The notes: generated from the sequence alone by a model not told the origin. 64,000 nucleotides of DNA from Thelonectria olida (GCA_020736575.1 JAGPYM010000064.1:1-64000), one strand, 5' to 3'; counted from the stretch's first letter, positions 1-11,189 are shown. Numbers and translations are program-made.

Positions 1-658
1 GGCTTCACTCCTCGACCTTCTCCACCAGCTATCAGACGGGCAAACACAATGGCCACTCGTGGTACACCGGAATGAGGAGTGGTTGGGGGCATGGCTTTTG
101 CCGCCGCTTCATTGGGGGTGTGGAGATCGAAGGATCCATCTGGCAAAAGGGTTGCTGTCGTCTCAAGATTGCGTGCGTCTAGTCCGTGGCCGATTTCTGT
201 GAGCATGAACTCGCCACAAATGTCGAACCGCAACAAGCTCTCGAGAAGATCGGCTAGGTCTGGACGGCCTTTGGCGAAAGCGCTGAGTGTGCCGATGCAG
301 AGGTTGATGTGGATCGTCGCGATGATGAAAGCCGTCATGTCCCGCGCGGCAATCACTTCAATGTTGGTTAGCTCGGAACTTTTGCATAAAGCTCTAGGAT
401 TTCTGGAGATATGTACAATCGAAATGGAAATCCCAAAACTTTTTTGTCAAATGCTGAATATCGTGGATGGAAAGGCCTATCATTGTTGTGTCATTTGATT
501 GGCCGACATGCCTGTAGAAAGGAAGCCTCACCGCTGTGCCGGCACATCATCCGTGCTCTCGCATAGTGCAAAGAAATCCTCTTCACAGATGCCGGCTCGT
601 CTTTGTCATGGGACTGCTGCCAGATGTCGTCCTGGAGAAAGGCTCGGGAGAAAGACAT
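1..658 (-). CDS. Acyl-CoA oxidase-type protein, 3' part cut by window edge
   Basis: N-terminal part of a peroxisomal acyl-CoA oxidase/dehydrogenase-like flavoprotein; the family oxidises acyl-CoA in the first step of beta-oxidation. Inferred exons on the minus strand are 658-532, 476-417 and 355 to beyond base 1. The 55-nt intron 477-531 starts GTGAGG and ends TAG. The 61-nt intron 356-416 has GTACAT, a GCTAAC branch site and an AAG acceptor. Joining restores the family order: an amphipathic start, KFWDFHFD, ARDMTAF, HINLCIGTL, then CGEFMLTEIGHGLDARNLE (the acyl-CoA/FAD-binding segment with the TE-GHG signature) and HTPNEAAAKAMPP. ATG at 658 (MSFSRAF) is the first in frame. The FAD-binding helical and C-terminal domains lie outside the window, so I cannot judge whether the gene is intact. 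It could also be an acyl-CoA-dehydrogenase-like paralogue without oxidase activity. Confidence 0.8.
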
Positions 659-1257
659 TGCGCGAAAAGATATCAGAGACGAGGCTGTAAAATGATGGAG
701 CTGTCGCCCAAAATCTCGCTGATTTGGTCAGCGATTTGTGACTTGACCGATTACTTGCCTAAAGCTCGACGAAATAGTTAGACAAATATGAATGTGATCA
801 GTTGGAGAAGCGATCAACTAGAGTAACTCGTTGGGCAGTTATAGGTTCACCATCTGGCTGACTAGTGCGACCGGCGACCTTCTTTTGCAGGAGACTCGAG
901 GCCATCCCGGCGGATATTGGTCTCCCTGCGAGATGAGGGATTGGGTGTCTCTTTCCATCCGACAAGACAAGTATCATACTCCAAGAGCGGCTAGTTGCCT
1001 CAACATGTCCAATCGGCCAGTTCTAGTTGTGCTTTCCAGTCCAGACGGAAAGGCATTGGCAAGAACTCCTGACTCAGAAAACGGGGAATTAATCGAAAAT
1101 GAACATTCTCACAACGATCGCGTCCTTGGTTCAGACATACTTTGCGTCCGGTATGTATCCCTTTCTGGTTCTGCGTTTCTGTGTATGTCTTCGACATTGA
1201 CATGGGTTCACTTCTGCAGCGCATGGAACCCTCATCAAGTTGCACGACAATTTTGTC
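659..1257. other. Intergenic, nothing recognised
   Basis: Lies between the 5' end of the acyl-CoA oxidase-type gene and the 3' end of the 2EXR gene. A plus-strand open frame (about 831-1382) crosses it but overlaps the 2EXR gene, has no ATG supported by context and matches no family I know. Confidence 0.5.
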
Positions 1258-1998
1258 CTATTCTATGGGAAGCACCCCTGACCACATGGGGCCGCAAGCA
1301 CTCTGACTTGCGGTGCATTGTGTCCGGAATAAAAGTCTTTCAACCGCCTGCCTGGGTGATCGTCCCTGTACTAGGAGGTTGATGTGGTTCCCGTGCGTCC
1401 ACCGATCGTCCGATGGCAAACGATCGTCCATGATTTCTGTGAGTGTCTCGATGAGAGACGGACTCTCAAGACTCTTCAAGTGTACTTCACCATGGGTGAG
1501 ACAACTGGGTGCAATGACGATAATTGTCTCGAGATGGGGGAAACTAGCGAGAGCGCTGAGTATAGCCACAATATCGGCATCAGGCACAATCCCAACAGAA
1601 ACATGCTTCATTCGATAGATGATGTCTGGTGATGTAGACGGAGATTTCAGAAGCTGTACGGAATATAGAGGGTCGTGGAGTAGAAAAGTGGCTCGAGAAA
1701 TATGGCTTCGAGGCAAAATGCCCCATACGAAATATCGCTTCATGCGACTCCACTCCTCGGAAGCCTCGCCACAGGCTAGAATCACCGAGATGAGTTTTGT
1801 GCGATCGGTTGTTCGGAATGACAAGCGAGGTGCGACTGTATCATTTAGCACCTTGACGGACACAACCGATGACGATCTCATCAAGATGGCAAGTCTCCAG
1901 ATTTGCTGTCTGAGTTCAAGTGGTAGAGTTGCGAAGGCTGGGAACGACGAGGGTCTCGAGAGGCTTGTTGAAATCTTCATCTTTGCATCCGTGTTCAT
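1258..1998 (-). CDS. 2EXR-domain protein, 246 aa
   Basis: Intronless gene of the fungal 2EXR family, a large and mostly uncharacterised group related to F-box-like N-termini. The signature is near residues 25-40: FATLPLELRQQIWRLAI, with the LP.ELR..IW core. A second recognisable block is LASFPHLETIIVIAPS near residue 150, present almost word for word in the 2EXR gene at 15608-16345. I chose ATG 1998 because the longer frame would need a TTG start. No transmembrane segments or catalytic motifs are visible. Family members often vary between strains and have no agreed function, so none is assigned. The two copies have similar length and block order, which points to an old local duplication. Confidence 0.75.
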   Translation of the reverse strand: MNTDAKMKISTSLSRPSSFPAFATLPLELRQQIWRLAILMRSSSVVSVKVLNDTVAPRLSFRTTDRTKLISVILACGEASEEWSRMKRYFVWGILPRSHISRATFLLHDPLYSVQLLKSPSTSPDIIYRMKHVSVGIVPDADIVAILSALASFPHLETIIVIAPSCLTHGEVHLKSLESPSLIETLTEIMDDRLPSDDRWTHGNHINLLVQGRSPRQAVERLLFRTQCTASQSACGPMWSGVLPIE

Positions 1999-2770
1999 CT
2001 TGGTAGCAGGCAAAACAGACGTTTTAGTGAGGAAACACTCACGCTTGAAAGTTGGGAAGAACTAGAATCAAATATTTTCTTTTCATGTTTTTTTTAAACC
2101 CAAGATCTTAGGAGCAGCAATAGATGATTGTGGCATCCAAAATAGGCTCTGTAACCTAAATAAAAAACGAGTTTGGCTGAATTGACGAGTGGCACTATCA
2201 TTCAACAAGTTTCTTTTGCCATTAGACACGATTCGCAGGCACGCGATAGAGTGAAAGTGAACGAGCATGCTTCTCCATTCCCTTCTTTTGTGTGCAGAAG
2301 GGGTGTTTGATAATTTCAATCAAAGGCTTCTCGGCCTTTGTAGGCAGCATCCGTTCTGTTAGTCAAAATCATACGAGACCCATCGCCTAAAGCCGTCCGA
2401 TGAGTGCCTCTTTGGTAGCTGTACGTAATAGACGGCACATGGTTCATCCGCAGGAATCTGCCGTAAACAGCATATTCAACGATTGAGACTTGGAAGGGTA
2501 GTAACATAGCCCCTCTCCAGAAATGCACACCATTTCGGCCGAGCCTTCATGGCAAGACCAGCAGATGAATGAAGCACCTGACACCACCAACTGCCTTTAT
2601 TAGGGAGAATACAAAATGATTTTGCAGCTACTCGATAAAGATTATCCTGTTTCGATTGCACATGGTAGTTCGAACAACCTCTATCATCAACTCGCTTAAC
2701 CCATACGTTGCTCCGGATATTATTCACATTCTATTTTGATTCAATATTTCGACCAAGGCCTACGACCCCA
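1999..2770. other. Intergenic, nothing recognised
   Basis: Only short overlapping frames on both strands. This is a possible shared promoter region, because the 2EXR gene runs left and the TM2 gene runs right. Confidence 0.5.
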
Positions 2771-3304
2771 ATGGAATCCAGTGGCAGTGGTCTCGCCCAC
2801 CCCATAAGAACTTCTGTGGGCGATTCTATGGCCAAAGGACTGCTACTAATGAAAAATCATTGGGTAATTGTCCTACTGACCTACATGACGGTTCTTCTGA
2901 TGGGGTTTGCGTCAATGCTTGCTTCTGTTTGTCAGTTCACATGAAAATCTACTTTCTCTCATGAACGAAAACCCCTAACGCTAACGCATACTCGCCTAGA
3001 TGATCTTGAGGATCACGATGAGTCTCGGAACTTGCAAGCGAGATTCTGGGGAGGATTCGCTGAGCGGCCCATGACCGACAAGTGCTACCAGCAGGAGCGT
3101 ACCGCCATGTTTCTTTCGTTGTTTCTCGGTCTTCTGGGTGTAGACCAGTTTTATGCTCGCCACTGGCCTTTGGCTGTCTTTAAATTTCTCACCATCGGAG
3201 GACTAGGACTTTGGTCTTTGATCGATACAATTCTCTGGATAGTAGGTGGTGTCTATGGCACGCCTGGTTGTCCTGGTGGTAGTGCCAAAGGCTGGCAGTA
3301 CTAG
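2771..3304 (+). CDS. TM2-domain membrane protein, 154 aa, two exons
   Basis: Exons 2771-2930 and 3000-3304. The 69-nt intron starts GTCAGT, has CGCTAACGC as branch site and ends CCTAG. Splicing turns a stop into a continuous frame. The product has an N-terminal hydrophobic segment (WVIVLLTYMTVLLMGFA) and then a TM2 domain (PF05154): ERTAMFLSLFLGLLGVDQFY, a second hydrophobic stretch, and GLWSLIDTILWIVGG. The layout 'F.GLLG.D.FY....AVFK..T.GG.G.W...D' is the family hallmark. TM2 proteins are small integral membrane proteins of largely unknown role. ATG 2771 is used because the upstream extension starts with TTG. The C-terminus is a short Gly-rich tail. Confidence 0.85.
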
Positions 3305-3539
3305 CTGGCCAAAGATGGTGAAGAGGATGGGCGGGAGAGACGATATGGAGAGCGCATAATAGCTCTCGACCCCAGTTACGTTCAGATCAGGGTACTTTCA
3401 TTGGGGAATAGTCGGCAGAAAATGACAACCATTTACTGTTACATATGGCCTGCATGAAGGGCATTCGGCTCATATAACATCTCAATCACTTCCTCCTCCC
3501 ATCCTCACATCTACTCTTTCTTGAACCGCCCCAGCATAT

Positions 3540-4271
3540 ATGGAGTCTCTCCCAACTGAGCTGAGACACGCAATAACGTCGTGGCTAACTCCTTTCGAGA
3601 AGGCAGTCTACCTGCGTACTCAGAGGGGCGCACGTGCAGATATAAGCAATTGCCAACTTGTACATTTGAACATCTGGATGAGTGTATTCAATAACGATAA
3701 ATGGATCCGTAAAGTTCAATCCAACGGCCTACACCCAGTGCTTCTGGGCTGTGGCACGAACTATATGGCTTTGGTCCTTGCTAGTGACTCCGTCTTTGAC
3801 ATCACCAAGGGGACATGTCCTGAACTTTTGTTGCCATCCCTGCGCTCAAAGGCATTGTCGAAGGCAAGCTTGGAAGTGGAATTTCCGTACTTCACGCTGA
3901 ATATTGTAAATATCATGGAACCAGGACTAGCCATTGACGTCCCCGATCCAACCCATTGCCTACAAAATGAAAATTCAAGGGTTAGTGCTATTTATTATGC
4001 AGACTCATCATCAAGAAAACATGACCTGGAGCCGCACATGGCTACCTCCCAGGTATCTGTGGTCGAACTACCTCGCTTCAGCGGACAAAATGTCTGGGTA
4101 TTTAAGCGCAGATACACAGAGCCTGGGGCGAGAGAGCGGGGGCTGCCTCGTGCCCTCCCGGACAAATCCAAGGGAGTTACTAGCACGTGTAAATCCTTAC
4201 GTCCGCTGAGGAAAGCGCCGACCCGACCGACTCGCCCCGAAGAGAACTCAGCGGATGTTTGGGAACCATAG
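3540..4271 (+). CDS. Hypothetical protein with F-box-like start, 243 aa
   Basis: Single open frame from an ATG. The first 30 residues (MESLPTELRHAITSWLTPFE) have the LP.EL...I.S.L.P.E pattern of a fungal F-box-like motif. The middle region is mixed hydrophobic and acidic without a recognised domain. The last 60 residues turn Arg/Pro-rich and may be read-through of non-coding sequence after an unseen intron. The F-box idea rests on pattern only. If real, it would recruit a substrate to an SCF ubiquitin ligase. Confidence 0.45.
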   Translation: MESLPTELRHAITSWLTPFEKAVYLRTQRGARADISNCQLVHLNIWMSVFNNDKWIRKVQSNGLHPVLLGCGTNYMALVLASDSVFDITKGTCPELLLPSLRSKALSKASLEVEFPYFTLNIVNIMEPGLAIDVPDPTHCLQNENSRVSAIYYADSSSRKHDLEPHMATSQVSVVELPRFSGQNVWVFKRRYTEPGARERGLPRALPDKSKGVTSTCKSLRPLRKAPTRPTRPEENSADVWEP

Positions 4272-4725
4272 GAGAAGTTGTTCAGTCAAAGGGTGCAAGA
4301 GTGGCAGGTTTGATGAGATTCCCCGCCTCAAGCAATGAGATGACCTTACGGAAGGCCTGATTGATGCGGGGTAGTGCTATTAAACAATCGTATTTATGTC
4401 TCACCATTTGCTATGACAGCTTGACGTTTACTCGACTACGGCTCTCCGTAGTAGAGCTTTGATTAAGAAGCTGTATGAATAGAAGTGGTGCATGTTAAAA
4501 TTAAAATACAAGTACATCTGTTTGCTGAGTCTCGCTTGACTTGTCACGAAATAAATCCGTCCACAGCACAGCTAGTCAGCCCGGTTTCAAGACCAACGCC
4601 AACGACGCACACATGCACACACAAACACCCGAAAAAGGGCAAAAAAAAAAAAGCAAGAAAAAAAAAAAAAAGGAGAGAAGGGACGGTGCTTCCAATATCG
4701 CATACTCTAACGTGTTTTGCGAGAA
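4272..4725. other. Intergenic with two A-tracts (4641-4652, 4660-4672)
   Basis: Mostly unremarkable. Two runs of about 12-13 A separated by a few bases lie in an A-rich stretch just beyond the 3' end of the minus-strand gene. No gene seen. Confidence 0.5.
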
Positions 4726-5319
4726 CTAAGCATCGGGTGCTGATTCCCGGGATTGGTACTCTAAGTAGATCTTGTCGGATAATCTAAGACGCTTCGGCCT
4801 GGGTGCACGTTCATCATGCGTTTCAGCAACCTGGCGATTGAGATGAGTGTCCTTGACCTCGAGCCCTGATGCCGTACGAGGTTCCCGATCATCCCGCGTC
4901 TTCCGTTGCGTTTCAAGCTCCCCGATGGTCTCCAATCTCAGAGAAGCGCCAGGTGCGGTTTTATCGAAGGCAGCGGAGATAATTCTCTGATCGATCTTGT
5001 TTCTCAACTTCTGTTGAGCCATTCCCTGAGTGCATGTCAAATTGCCCTCAAAGTTGATGCTCGTAACAGAACGCTTTCGCTTTTTTCTGGATGTTGTTAT
5101 TCAAATAGCATTCCGAGGGCACAGGTAAACCCTCACTTACTGTAGGATCGGTAGGAATTTTATAGGTTGTTGTAGTGAAGAGGAAGGCGGTGCATCGCCG
5201 GCCTCCGCGCCCAAGCTGGGTGGCTGAGGCTCTTTCGGATACTCGTGATGCTCCTCCAGCTTGTCTGGCTCTGAAGATTGGAGAACCTGAGGTTCTTTTG
5301 ATATAGGGCTTGGCACCAT
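4726..5319 (-). CDS. Hypothetical basic, probably nuclear protein, at least 179 aa
   Basis: Two exons on the minus strand, 5319-5141 and 5086-4726. The 54-nt intron has a perfect GTAAGT donor, an AATAACAAC branch-like site and a CCAG acceptor. Joining gives 540 nt in frame and places a KKRKR cluster right after the junction. The first exon product is Pro/Glu-rich and acidic. The second is charged and predicted helical and contains another basic patch (RPKRLRL) near the end. The two basic clusters suggest nuclear import. The frame stays open upstream of ATG 5319 to about 5450, and another frame starts at ATG 5716, so a further 5' exon is possible but I could not fix its junction. No family recognised. 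Confidence 0.5.
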
Positions 5320-5839
5320 TGAAGGGAGATAAAGTGCAATGATACCGCGGGTCAGATCATCTACATAAACAGATGGCGATGGTCGCGGTTGAGTGACCCC
5401 GACTAGATTTTGCCTGATTATTTGCTGGATATTCCAGGTATTGGTTGCGTTGGGCAGTGACTCAAGTATATCGATCCATCAATGCGCGATGGAGCGCCGA
5501 GCTAGCAGTTTGGGACTTCGTCCAGCCGTTCTTGTCGTTGTATTGCTGGTGCAAGTGTCTAGGGTTGTTTCTCACCGTGCCGGAGCGCGAAGACTTGGCT
5601 ATGGCTACAAACGGCCTGGAACGCAAGCATAGTCTCTGCGGCTCCGACGTGTCGGTGCTTTCAAAGAGATCCGTACTGAGATCCAGCACAGGACGAGGCG
5701 TCATGGAGGCACACATTTAAAGCCGTTCCCGGGGCACGGCGATGGCTTAGACACCTTCTTAAGCTCTTTCTCCTCATTCTCTCAACACGGCTAGAGGAAG
5801 GACACCGGGTAGAAACACAACACCTCACCGCGCCCAAGC
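5320..5839. other. Region between divergent genes; possible 5' exon of the minus-strand gene
   Basis: A minus-strand frame beginning at ATG 5716 and a second open frame near 5330-5450 could belong to the gene at 4726-5319, but no convincing splice pair joins them. The last 100 bases must hold the promoter of the flavoprotein gene at 5840. Confidence 0.4.
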
Positions 5840-7540
5840 ATGTTCGATATTACCCAATCAAACGAGCACGAGAATGTTCTTCATTGCGACGTGCTCATCG
5901 TCGGGAGCGGTGCAGCGGGCTTAACTGCGGCCGCTGCCACCGAGGGACTCAACACCATTCTGATTGAGAAGCAGTCCCACGTTGGTGGCACGACGTTCCG
6001 GTCAGGTGGCACTATCTGGATGCCAAACAATTACCTCATGCAGTCCTGGCGCATCCACGACAGCAAAGAGCTTGGTGAACGGTATGTTAATGCCGGTCTC
6101 CAGCAGTCAAGCAGTGCCACATCTGGAGCCTTGCCGGAAACGCAACGTCGTATCAAGGCGTTTCTTAGCGATGGACCAAAGATGATCGACTACCTCCGAA
6201 CGGAAGGTTTCAAGTGGATGAATTACCCATCCAGCTTCCCAGACTATCATCCGGAACTGGACGGCGCTTTGGACCACGCCGGTCGCACGCTCGACCCTGC
6301 CATCTTCGATGCGGCATCTCTGGGGTCTTGGAAGCGCTTGTTGCCTGCGGAAGACGCGTCGCTACTTGTCTTCAGGTTCCAGGATTTCCGAGTCCTTACG
6401 CGACCATGGGCCTCGATCCGCGATGTTCTTCACGTCGGCTGGATGGCTTTAAAGTCCAAAGTGTACTCGATCTTCTATAACTCACCCATGTCAATGGGAC
6501 GCTCATTGGTTGCTCAGCTATTATCTATATGCCATAGACACAAGAACGTTCGCATTTTCACAGAGACCGAATTCGTTGCTTTGTGGCAGAAGAACGGCAA
6601 TATCATCGGCGGCACGGTGAAGCGTGGGAATGCCACCCTCAAAATACGCGCATCTCGAGGAGTCTTGTTCGCTACGGCTGGCTTTTCCCGGAACCAACAA
6701 TTGCGGGAAAAATACTTGAAGTCTACCAACAAGCAATGGAGCCTGAGTTGCCCAGAAGGTGACACTGGAGACGCGCTACGCTTGACCAAGCGAGTTGCAG
6801 CAGACGCTGCTCTGCTAGGTGAGGTTTGGGGGATCCCAACCATGAAAGATCCCATCACGGGCCACACAGCGGAAGCCATGTTTGCGATATCCAAGCCCCA
6901 TTCTATTGTTGTGAGCAAGGACGGCAATCGCTTTTTTGCAGAGTCGAAGCCGTATGGCGACGCAGTCAGGTCCATGTACACACAAGCCAGGGACGATGGC
7001 TGCTGTGCCTGGCTTGTCCTGGACGAAAATTATCGGCAGAGGTATACCCTCGGCTGCTTGCAGCCCTGGGCCGACGCGACCGAGTTTCTCCAAGACGGTA
7101 CCTTCATGCGGGCGGAAACCATCGCTGACCTTGGAAAGAAGATGGGAATCGACGGGGGCGCACTCGAGAAAACTGTGACTCGCTGGAATGCAATGTGCGA
7201 TCTGGGAGTAGACTTGGATTACCAGAGAGGCGGCGACGCGTATCAGAGATTCATCGGAGACCCCAGTGCGAGGCCGAACCCTTGCATGGGTCGAGTCGGA
7301 TCCGGTCCCTTCTATGCAATGAAAATCTTCCCTGGCGATGCTGGTACCAAAGGAGGACTCCGAATCGACGAAAACGGCAGGGTTCTTAGAGTAGACGGCA
7401 GTCCTATCCCCGGCCTCTATGCCGCTGGGAATGCCTCGGTATCGTTCTTTGAACATTGCTCTCTAGGGGCAGGCATCACTATCGGCCCGGCGATGAAGGA
7501 CGGCTTTGCCGCGGTGAGGCATATGCAAGAACCTCTCTAG
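5840..7540 (+). CDS. FAD-dependent oxidoreductase, 3-ketosteroid-dehydrogenase/fumarate-reductase type, 566 aa
   Basis: Single-exon flavoprotein of the FAD_binding_2 family (PF00890). The N-terminal dinucleotide-binding fold is clear at residues 18-45: DVLIVGSGAAGLTAA with a Glu ending strand 2 (LIEK). It is followed by GGTTFRSGG..W.P, the substrate-loop signature of 3-ketosteroid-delta1-dehydrogenases and flavocytochrome-c-like reductases. The C-terminal FAD segment is equally clear: GLYAAGNAS, then SLGAGITIGPAMKDGF, the usual 'G.G.TIGPAM..G..AA' ending. Length is normal for the family. The expected role is dehydrogenation of a ketosteroid or similar enone substrate; the true substrate cannot be read from sequence. 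ATG 5840 lies directly before the fold. No signal peptide, and no partner enzymes adjacent. Confidence 0.88.
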   Translation: MFDITQSNEHENVLHCDVLIVGSGAAGLTAAAATEGLNTILIEKQSHVGGTTFRSGGTIWMPNNYLMQSWRIHDSKELGERYVNAGLQQSSSATSGALPETQRRIKAFLSDGPKMIDYLRTEGFKWMNYPSSFPDYHPELDGALDHAGRTLDPAIFDAASLGSWKRLLPAEDASLLVFRFQDFRVLTRPWASIRDVLHVGWMALKSKVYSIFYNSPMSMGRSLVAQLLSICHRHKNVRIFTETEFVALWQKNGNIIGGTVKRGNATLKIRASRGVLFATAGFSRNQQLREKYLKSTNKQWSLSCPEGDTGDALRLTKRVAADAALLGEVWGIPTMKDPITGHTAEAMFAISKPHSIVVSKDGNRFFAESKPYGDAVRSMYTQARDDGCCAWLVLDENYRQRYTLGCLQPWADATEFLQDGTFMRAETIADLGKKMGIDGGALEKTVTRWNAMCDLGVDLDYQRGGDAYQRFIGDPSARPNPCMGRVGSGPFYAMKIFPGDAGTKGGLRIDENGRVLRVDGSPIPGLYAAGNASVSFFEHCSLGAGITIGPAMKDGFAAVRHMQEPL

Positions 7541-8893
7541 TTAGAAACGTCGATTTGTTGCCTGCTATTAATCTCGATTCACCAATGTTTTGCCAAATTA
7601 ATGAGATTGTTTCTGATTCCCTCTCTCAGATGGTTCTAAAAAGATGAGCAATATAGATGAATTTGACTATGTATTTGACCTTACGATTTGTAGGGATTAT
7701 TGCCGATGTTTTGCTATTGTAGCACTTGTACGAGCTTATTGGTCTTAATTTCGCGTTAGGCTCTATAAAACTTGCCCAAGAACTGCTTCGGATAGGGTTC
7801 ATGCTAAGGCAGAAATTAATCGAGAACGAAACGCACTTGCGCATATGGCTGCGGATGTTTGTAGGGAGCAAGCTATGAGATGAGATAAAAGGGTCGGTCA
7901 TAAGATGTCACCGGGCTTACAAGGTATCTGTCATCGAAAGAGCTAATTGAGTTCACCTTGTGGTCTAATCAAACTATTCAACGGGATTAGAAGGAAAGCG
8001 CGGGTGAACTAGCGTCGAATTATCTTTTCCCTACTGTAATGCAAAATCTTATATTACTTTCCCGATTTTTCTAAACCTGTATATTAGTTAGTTTTGAGAT
8101 TATGAGAATGGGCAGGCTAGTCTAACGACAGATTAGTAATACTTTTTAGTAGTTAGAATAAGGTAATATTCAACCTAGGCCATGGCAGACTAGACTTGTT
8201 TAACCTAAAACTGCTGCAGTCTACTCCATAAACCGGCTCTAAATACGCCCTATATCTTGAGAACTACTAGAAGACATTCCACACTTTGACTACTAAGTGC
8301 GCTAAGGAACCACAATGACTGTCCAGCGTCCGAAGCGATTGCTTGATTGTCTCAACTGGCTCTGATCAAATGTGCGATTTAGATTTAAAGCCCGGAGCCT
8401 TTGAGGGCACTGGTCGTGAAATGCTTTGGGTTAGTACCAGCGCGGGTCGGAACCTTGGTCCATAACCTGTTTTGCATAGGCTCGGACTGGCGTGTTGGAG
8501 GAAATGGGTTGACAACGCTCCGGATAGGGGGAAGTTGAACCTTCTCGGGCAGCAAGCGGGGTAGAGACGGCGTGGAACCGATTGCTTGCCTACGGGTACA
8601 TTTGAGGGATCCGCGCACGCTTCGTCTCCGCTTCTCGATGCCTTTACTCGACTTTGGGCCGCCTTTGATAGCGCGGGATGCGTCCTTTGGGAAGCCCTTT
8701 GGGGCTGGACGATGGTGGTTATTGCCTTCTAGAGAAGGCAGTTTCTCACCCGCGCTCCCCTGGTTTGCTGTCGTGTCAGTCTTAGTCTGACATGGTGACG
8801 AGTTCCTATCGCTGGCTGTAAATGCCTATTAGGCGTGATCAGTCCTGTTTTACTCAGGTGTGGAGGATATTCTTACTGCATGATATGGTGCCT
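7541..8893. other. Intergenic, AT-rich stretch about 8020-8190
   Basis: No convincing gene. The sequence at roughly 8020-8190 is unusually rich in T and A with many TA steps, like RIP-decayed repeat DNA, but too degenerate to name. A minus-strand frame at 8385-8618 matches no known family. Confidence 0.5.
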
Positions 8894-9355
8894 TCATGGG
8901 TAGTACTGACTGCCCCAGTGTTGAGGGCAAAACATACGGTCGATGTGCAGCATGATTTGCTGCGCCCGCCCAGAAGTGATGGGCATTTTGCGCTCCATAA
9001 GAGCCGCCCCATGTGGTGCTTGATTCTGCGGTGACTTGCTGGAGTGATTCGTCACACTGCTTGAAGGATGAGCTCTCAGAGGCATGCCATGTTGGCTGTA
9101 GCCAAAAACCTGGCTGGGGCCGTTGCCGTATAGCGCTGGACCCGATAGCTCAGAGGCATTCGCATACGGAGACATGTATCGCGGGAACGTGCGTCCCGAG
9201 TCACGAGCCGTCCCTCGTGGGGCATTGCCGACATGGTGAAATTCGGCACGCGAACGAAGACCTATGTTTGGATGCTGGGGGTAATCCTGATGAGGGCTCT
9301 CGCGACAGTAAGGCGGAGCAGCGCCGTGGTCTGCAATACTCCGTATGCTTAACAT
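8894..9355 (-). CDS. Hypothetical Pro/Ser/His-rich frame, 153 aa
   Basis: Open frame from ATG 9355 with a biased composition (Pro, Ser, His, Gln, Arg) typical of disordered regions of fungal regulators. No domain or motif recognised and no upstream exon could be joined. It may be a fragment or a chance frame. I list it because it is long for a random frame and has amino-acid bias. Confidence 0.28.
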   Translation of the reverse strand: MLSIRSIADHGAAPPYCRESPHQDYPQHPNIGLRSRAEFHHVGNAPRGTARDSGRTFPRYMSPYANASELSGPALYGNGPSQVFGYSQHGMPLRAHPSSSVTNHSSKSPQNQAPHGAALMERKMPITSGRAQQIMLHIDRMFCPQHWGSQYYP

Positions 9356-9887
9356 ATGGGTTGGTTGTGAGCCTTGGTTCAGGGAAAACGGGGTGAGTTG
9401 AACAGCTAGGCCTCAAGGGAGAGGGCGAGCCAATCAGCGATGGACAGTATGAGAGGTGCACTTGTGTCCTCAAACGAACATGAAATGAACAATTATGAAG
9501 GGGAGAGTCATGATGCCATATTTGAATATTTCCATTTGGAACAGAACGTGATGGCAGCTGCTAGAAGAGTGAAAATTGGCCGCGTTTGGGTTGACAACAG
9601 GCCTCATCAACCTGGCCAACCATTCGGCCAAAAAGGAGCGGAAAATGAAAAACAGGAAAGGAAAACCTAAATCTGCATTTCTTTGTGAGGTTCAAAGGGT
9701 CGTACTAGTAATTCATTAAATAATGGGCTATGAGAACATTGAAACGACTAGAAAGTGAAATTATTCTTTCTTGCCTCCAATCAAGCCTCTTGTGGCAAAA
9801 ATACGACAGCTCGTGTCATAGAGCAATTAAATTCGCCGGGTTCCTCCTCGAATTTGAGTTTGGTCCACACCCTCTTCCTTGCATGCC

Positions 9888-11049
9888 ATGGCTGTCAAAG
9901 GTTGTCTACTCGTGGGCAGCGTCCCGCTGGAAAGCACCAAGGCAGTGTTGCGATGTTGCAGCGATGGCCTTCGGGGCCTTTTGCTGAGCATGCCCGACGG
10001 AGAGACCGGGCCACGGAACTACTTTGTCAAGTTCCAAGCATCCAAGTTTCCCGCCGTCATGCAATCCAAATTCATGGACAATGCGCCAGCGATGAAGATT
10101 CCCTTCTCAGACCAACAACTAGCCGAGGGCCGGCGGGAGCTGGAAGAGATGGATCTCGAGACTGGATACGACGAGGCAGCGATCGAGAGTTACTCAATCT
10201 TCAAGCAACTTCAGTCAGAAGGCGTCATCGAACAGGACGTCAAGTTTCAAGTGTCCCTGCCCACCATCGCCAACGTCGTCGGAATACTCATCGAGGAAGA
10301 TTTTCGGCGTATCGTCGAGCCCATCTACGAGAAGGCCCTTTTCAAGTCACTGCAGGCAATTCAGGACCTCATTCCCCATGAAGATCTTGCCATTCAAATT
10401 GATCTGGGGATGGATATGGCTTACTGGGAAGAGACCGTTTTCGAGCCGTGGTTCTCTGACAAGCGATACGTCGTTGAATACATTGTGCGCATGATCTCGC
10501 GCGTCCACGAGGGTGTCGATCTTGGTATCCACTATTGCTACGGTAAGTCACGTACATACTATACATACCCCCATGGTGGGCGCAAGCGGACTCACGTATA
10601 GCCTAGGTGATATGGAACATAAGCACTTTGCTGAACCAGCGTCGCTTGGACCGATCACGGACCTTCATCAGCAGATTGTGCAAGCGAGCCCACGGCCGAT
10701 CCAATGGATTCATTGTCCTGTACCTTTGAGTGCGATGGGTAACCTTGAGAGCTTCTTTAAGCCGTTGTCCACGCTGAGTCACCGACTGATTTTAGATAAG
10801 ACTAAGCTATACCTTGGTCTCGTTCATCCTCACGATCTCGAGGGTACCCGAGCAAGGATCGCGGCCGCCGAAAGAGTTGTAGAGGAGTTCGGGATAGCTA
10901 CTGAGTGTGGCTGGGGGAGAATCTTGCATCGAGAGGATACCGAGAGTATAATCGATATTTGTCGGAAAGTCTCAGGCTACTCCACAATGAAAAGCAACGA
11001 GGGTGGCGGTGAGCCTCAAAACAGAGATGAACAGCGGACAGTCGTATAA
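9888..11049 (+). CDS. MetE/UROD-superfamily-like protein, 365 aa, two exons
   Basis: Exons 9888-10542 and 10607-11049, with a 64-nt intron (GTAAGT..CCTAG). The junction rebuilds HYCYGDMEHKHF, a histidine- and acid-containing strand typical of the cobalamin-independent methionine synthase/uroporphyrinogen decarboxylase fold. Other fold markers are the N-terminal LLVGSVPL, then MPDGETGPR, and near the end LGLVHPHDLEGTRARI followed by ATECGWGR, equivalent to the last catalytic barrel strands. Full MetE is twice this length and carries a Cys/His zinc site not complete here. A methyltransferase role on methionine is therefore not implied. Fungi have several such stand-alone proteins of unknown substrate. 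ATG 9888 was chosen because the upstream extension starts with TTG. Confidence 0.8.
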
Positions 11050-11189
11050 AAGGTATTGGGGATAGATTAATTCATATAAACTGGTAAACTAAGCGGTCCA
11101 TGTTTCATTTCTGTAGACACCCTCACAACCTCTGAGGCCATTCCAACCGCACATATGCCATCATGTGCGGAACCGTGGTAACACCGTAA

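Noticed and set aside
831..1382. Plus-strand frame of 183 codons
   Set aside because: It begins without an ATG, overlaps the better supported 2EXR gene on the other strand and has no motif.
3986..4007. Possible intron in the gene at 3540-4271 (GTTAGT..GCAG)
   Set aside because: At about 22 nt it is too short to be spliced, and removal would shift the frame.
5840..11049. Biosynthetic gene cluster (flavoprotein plus MetE-like protein)
   Set aside because: No synthase, transporter or cluster regulator is nearby and the genes are over 2 kb apart.
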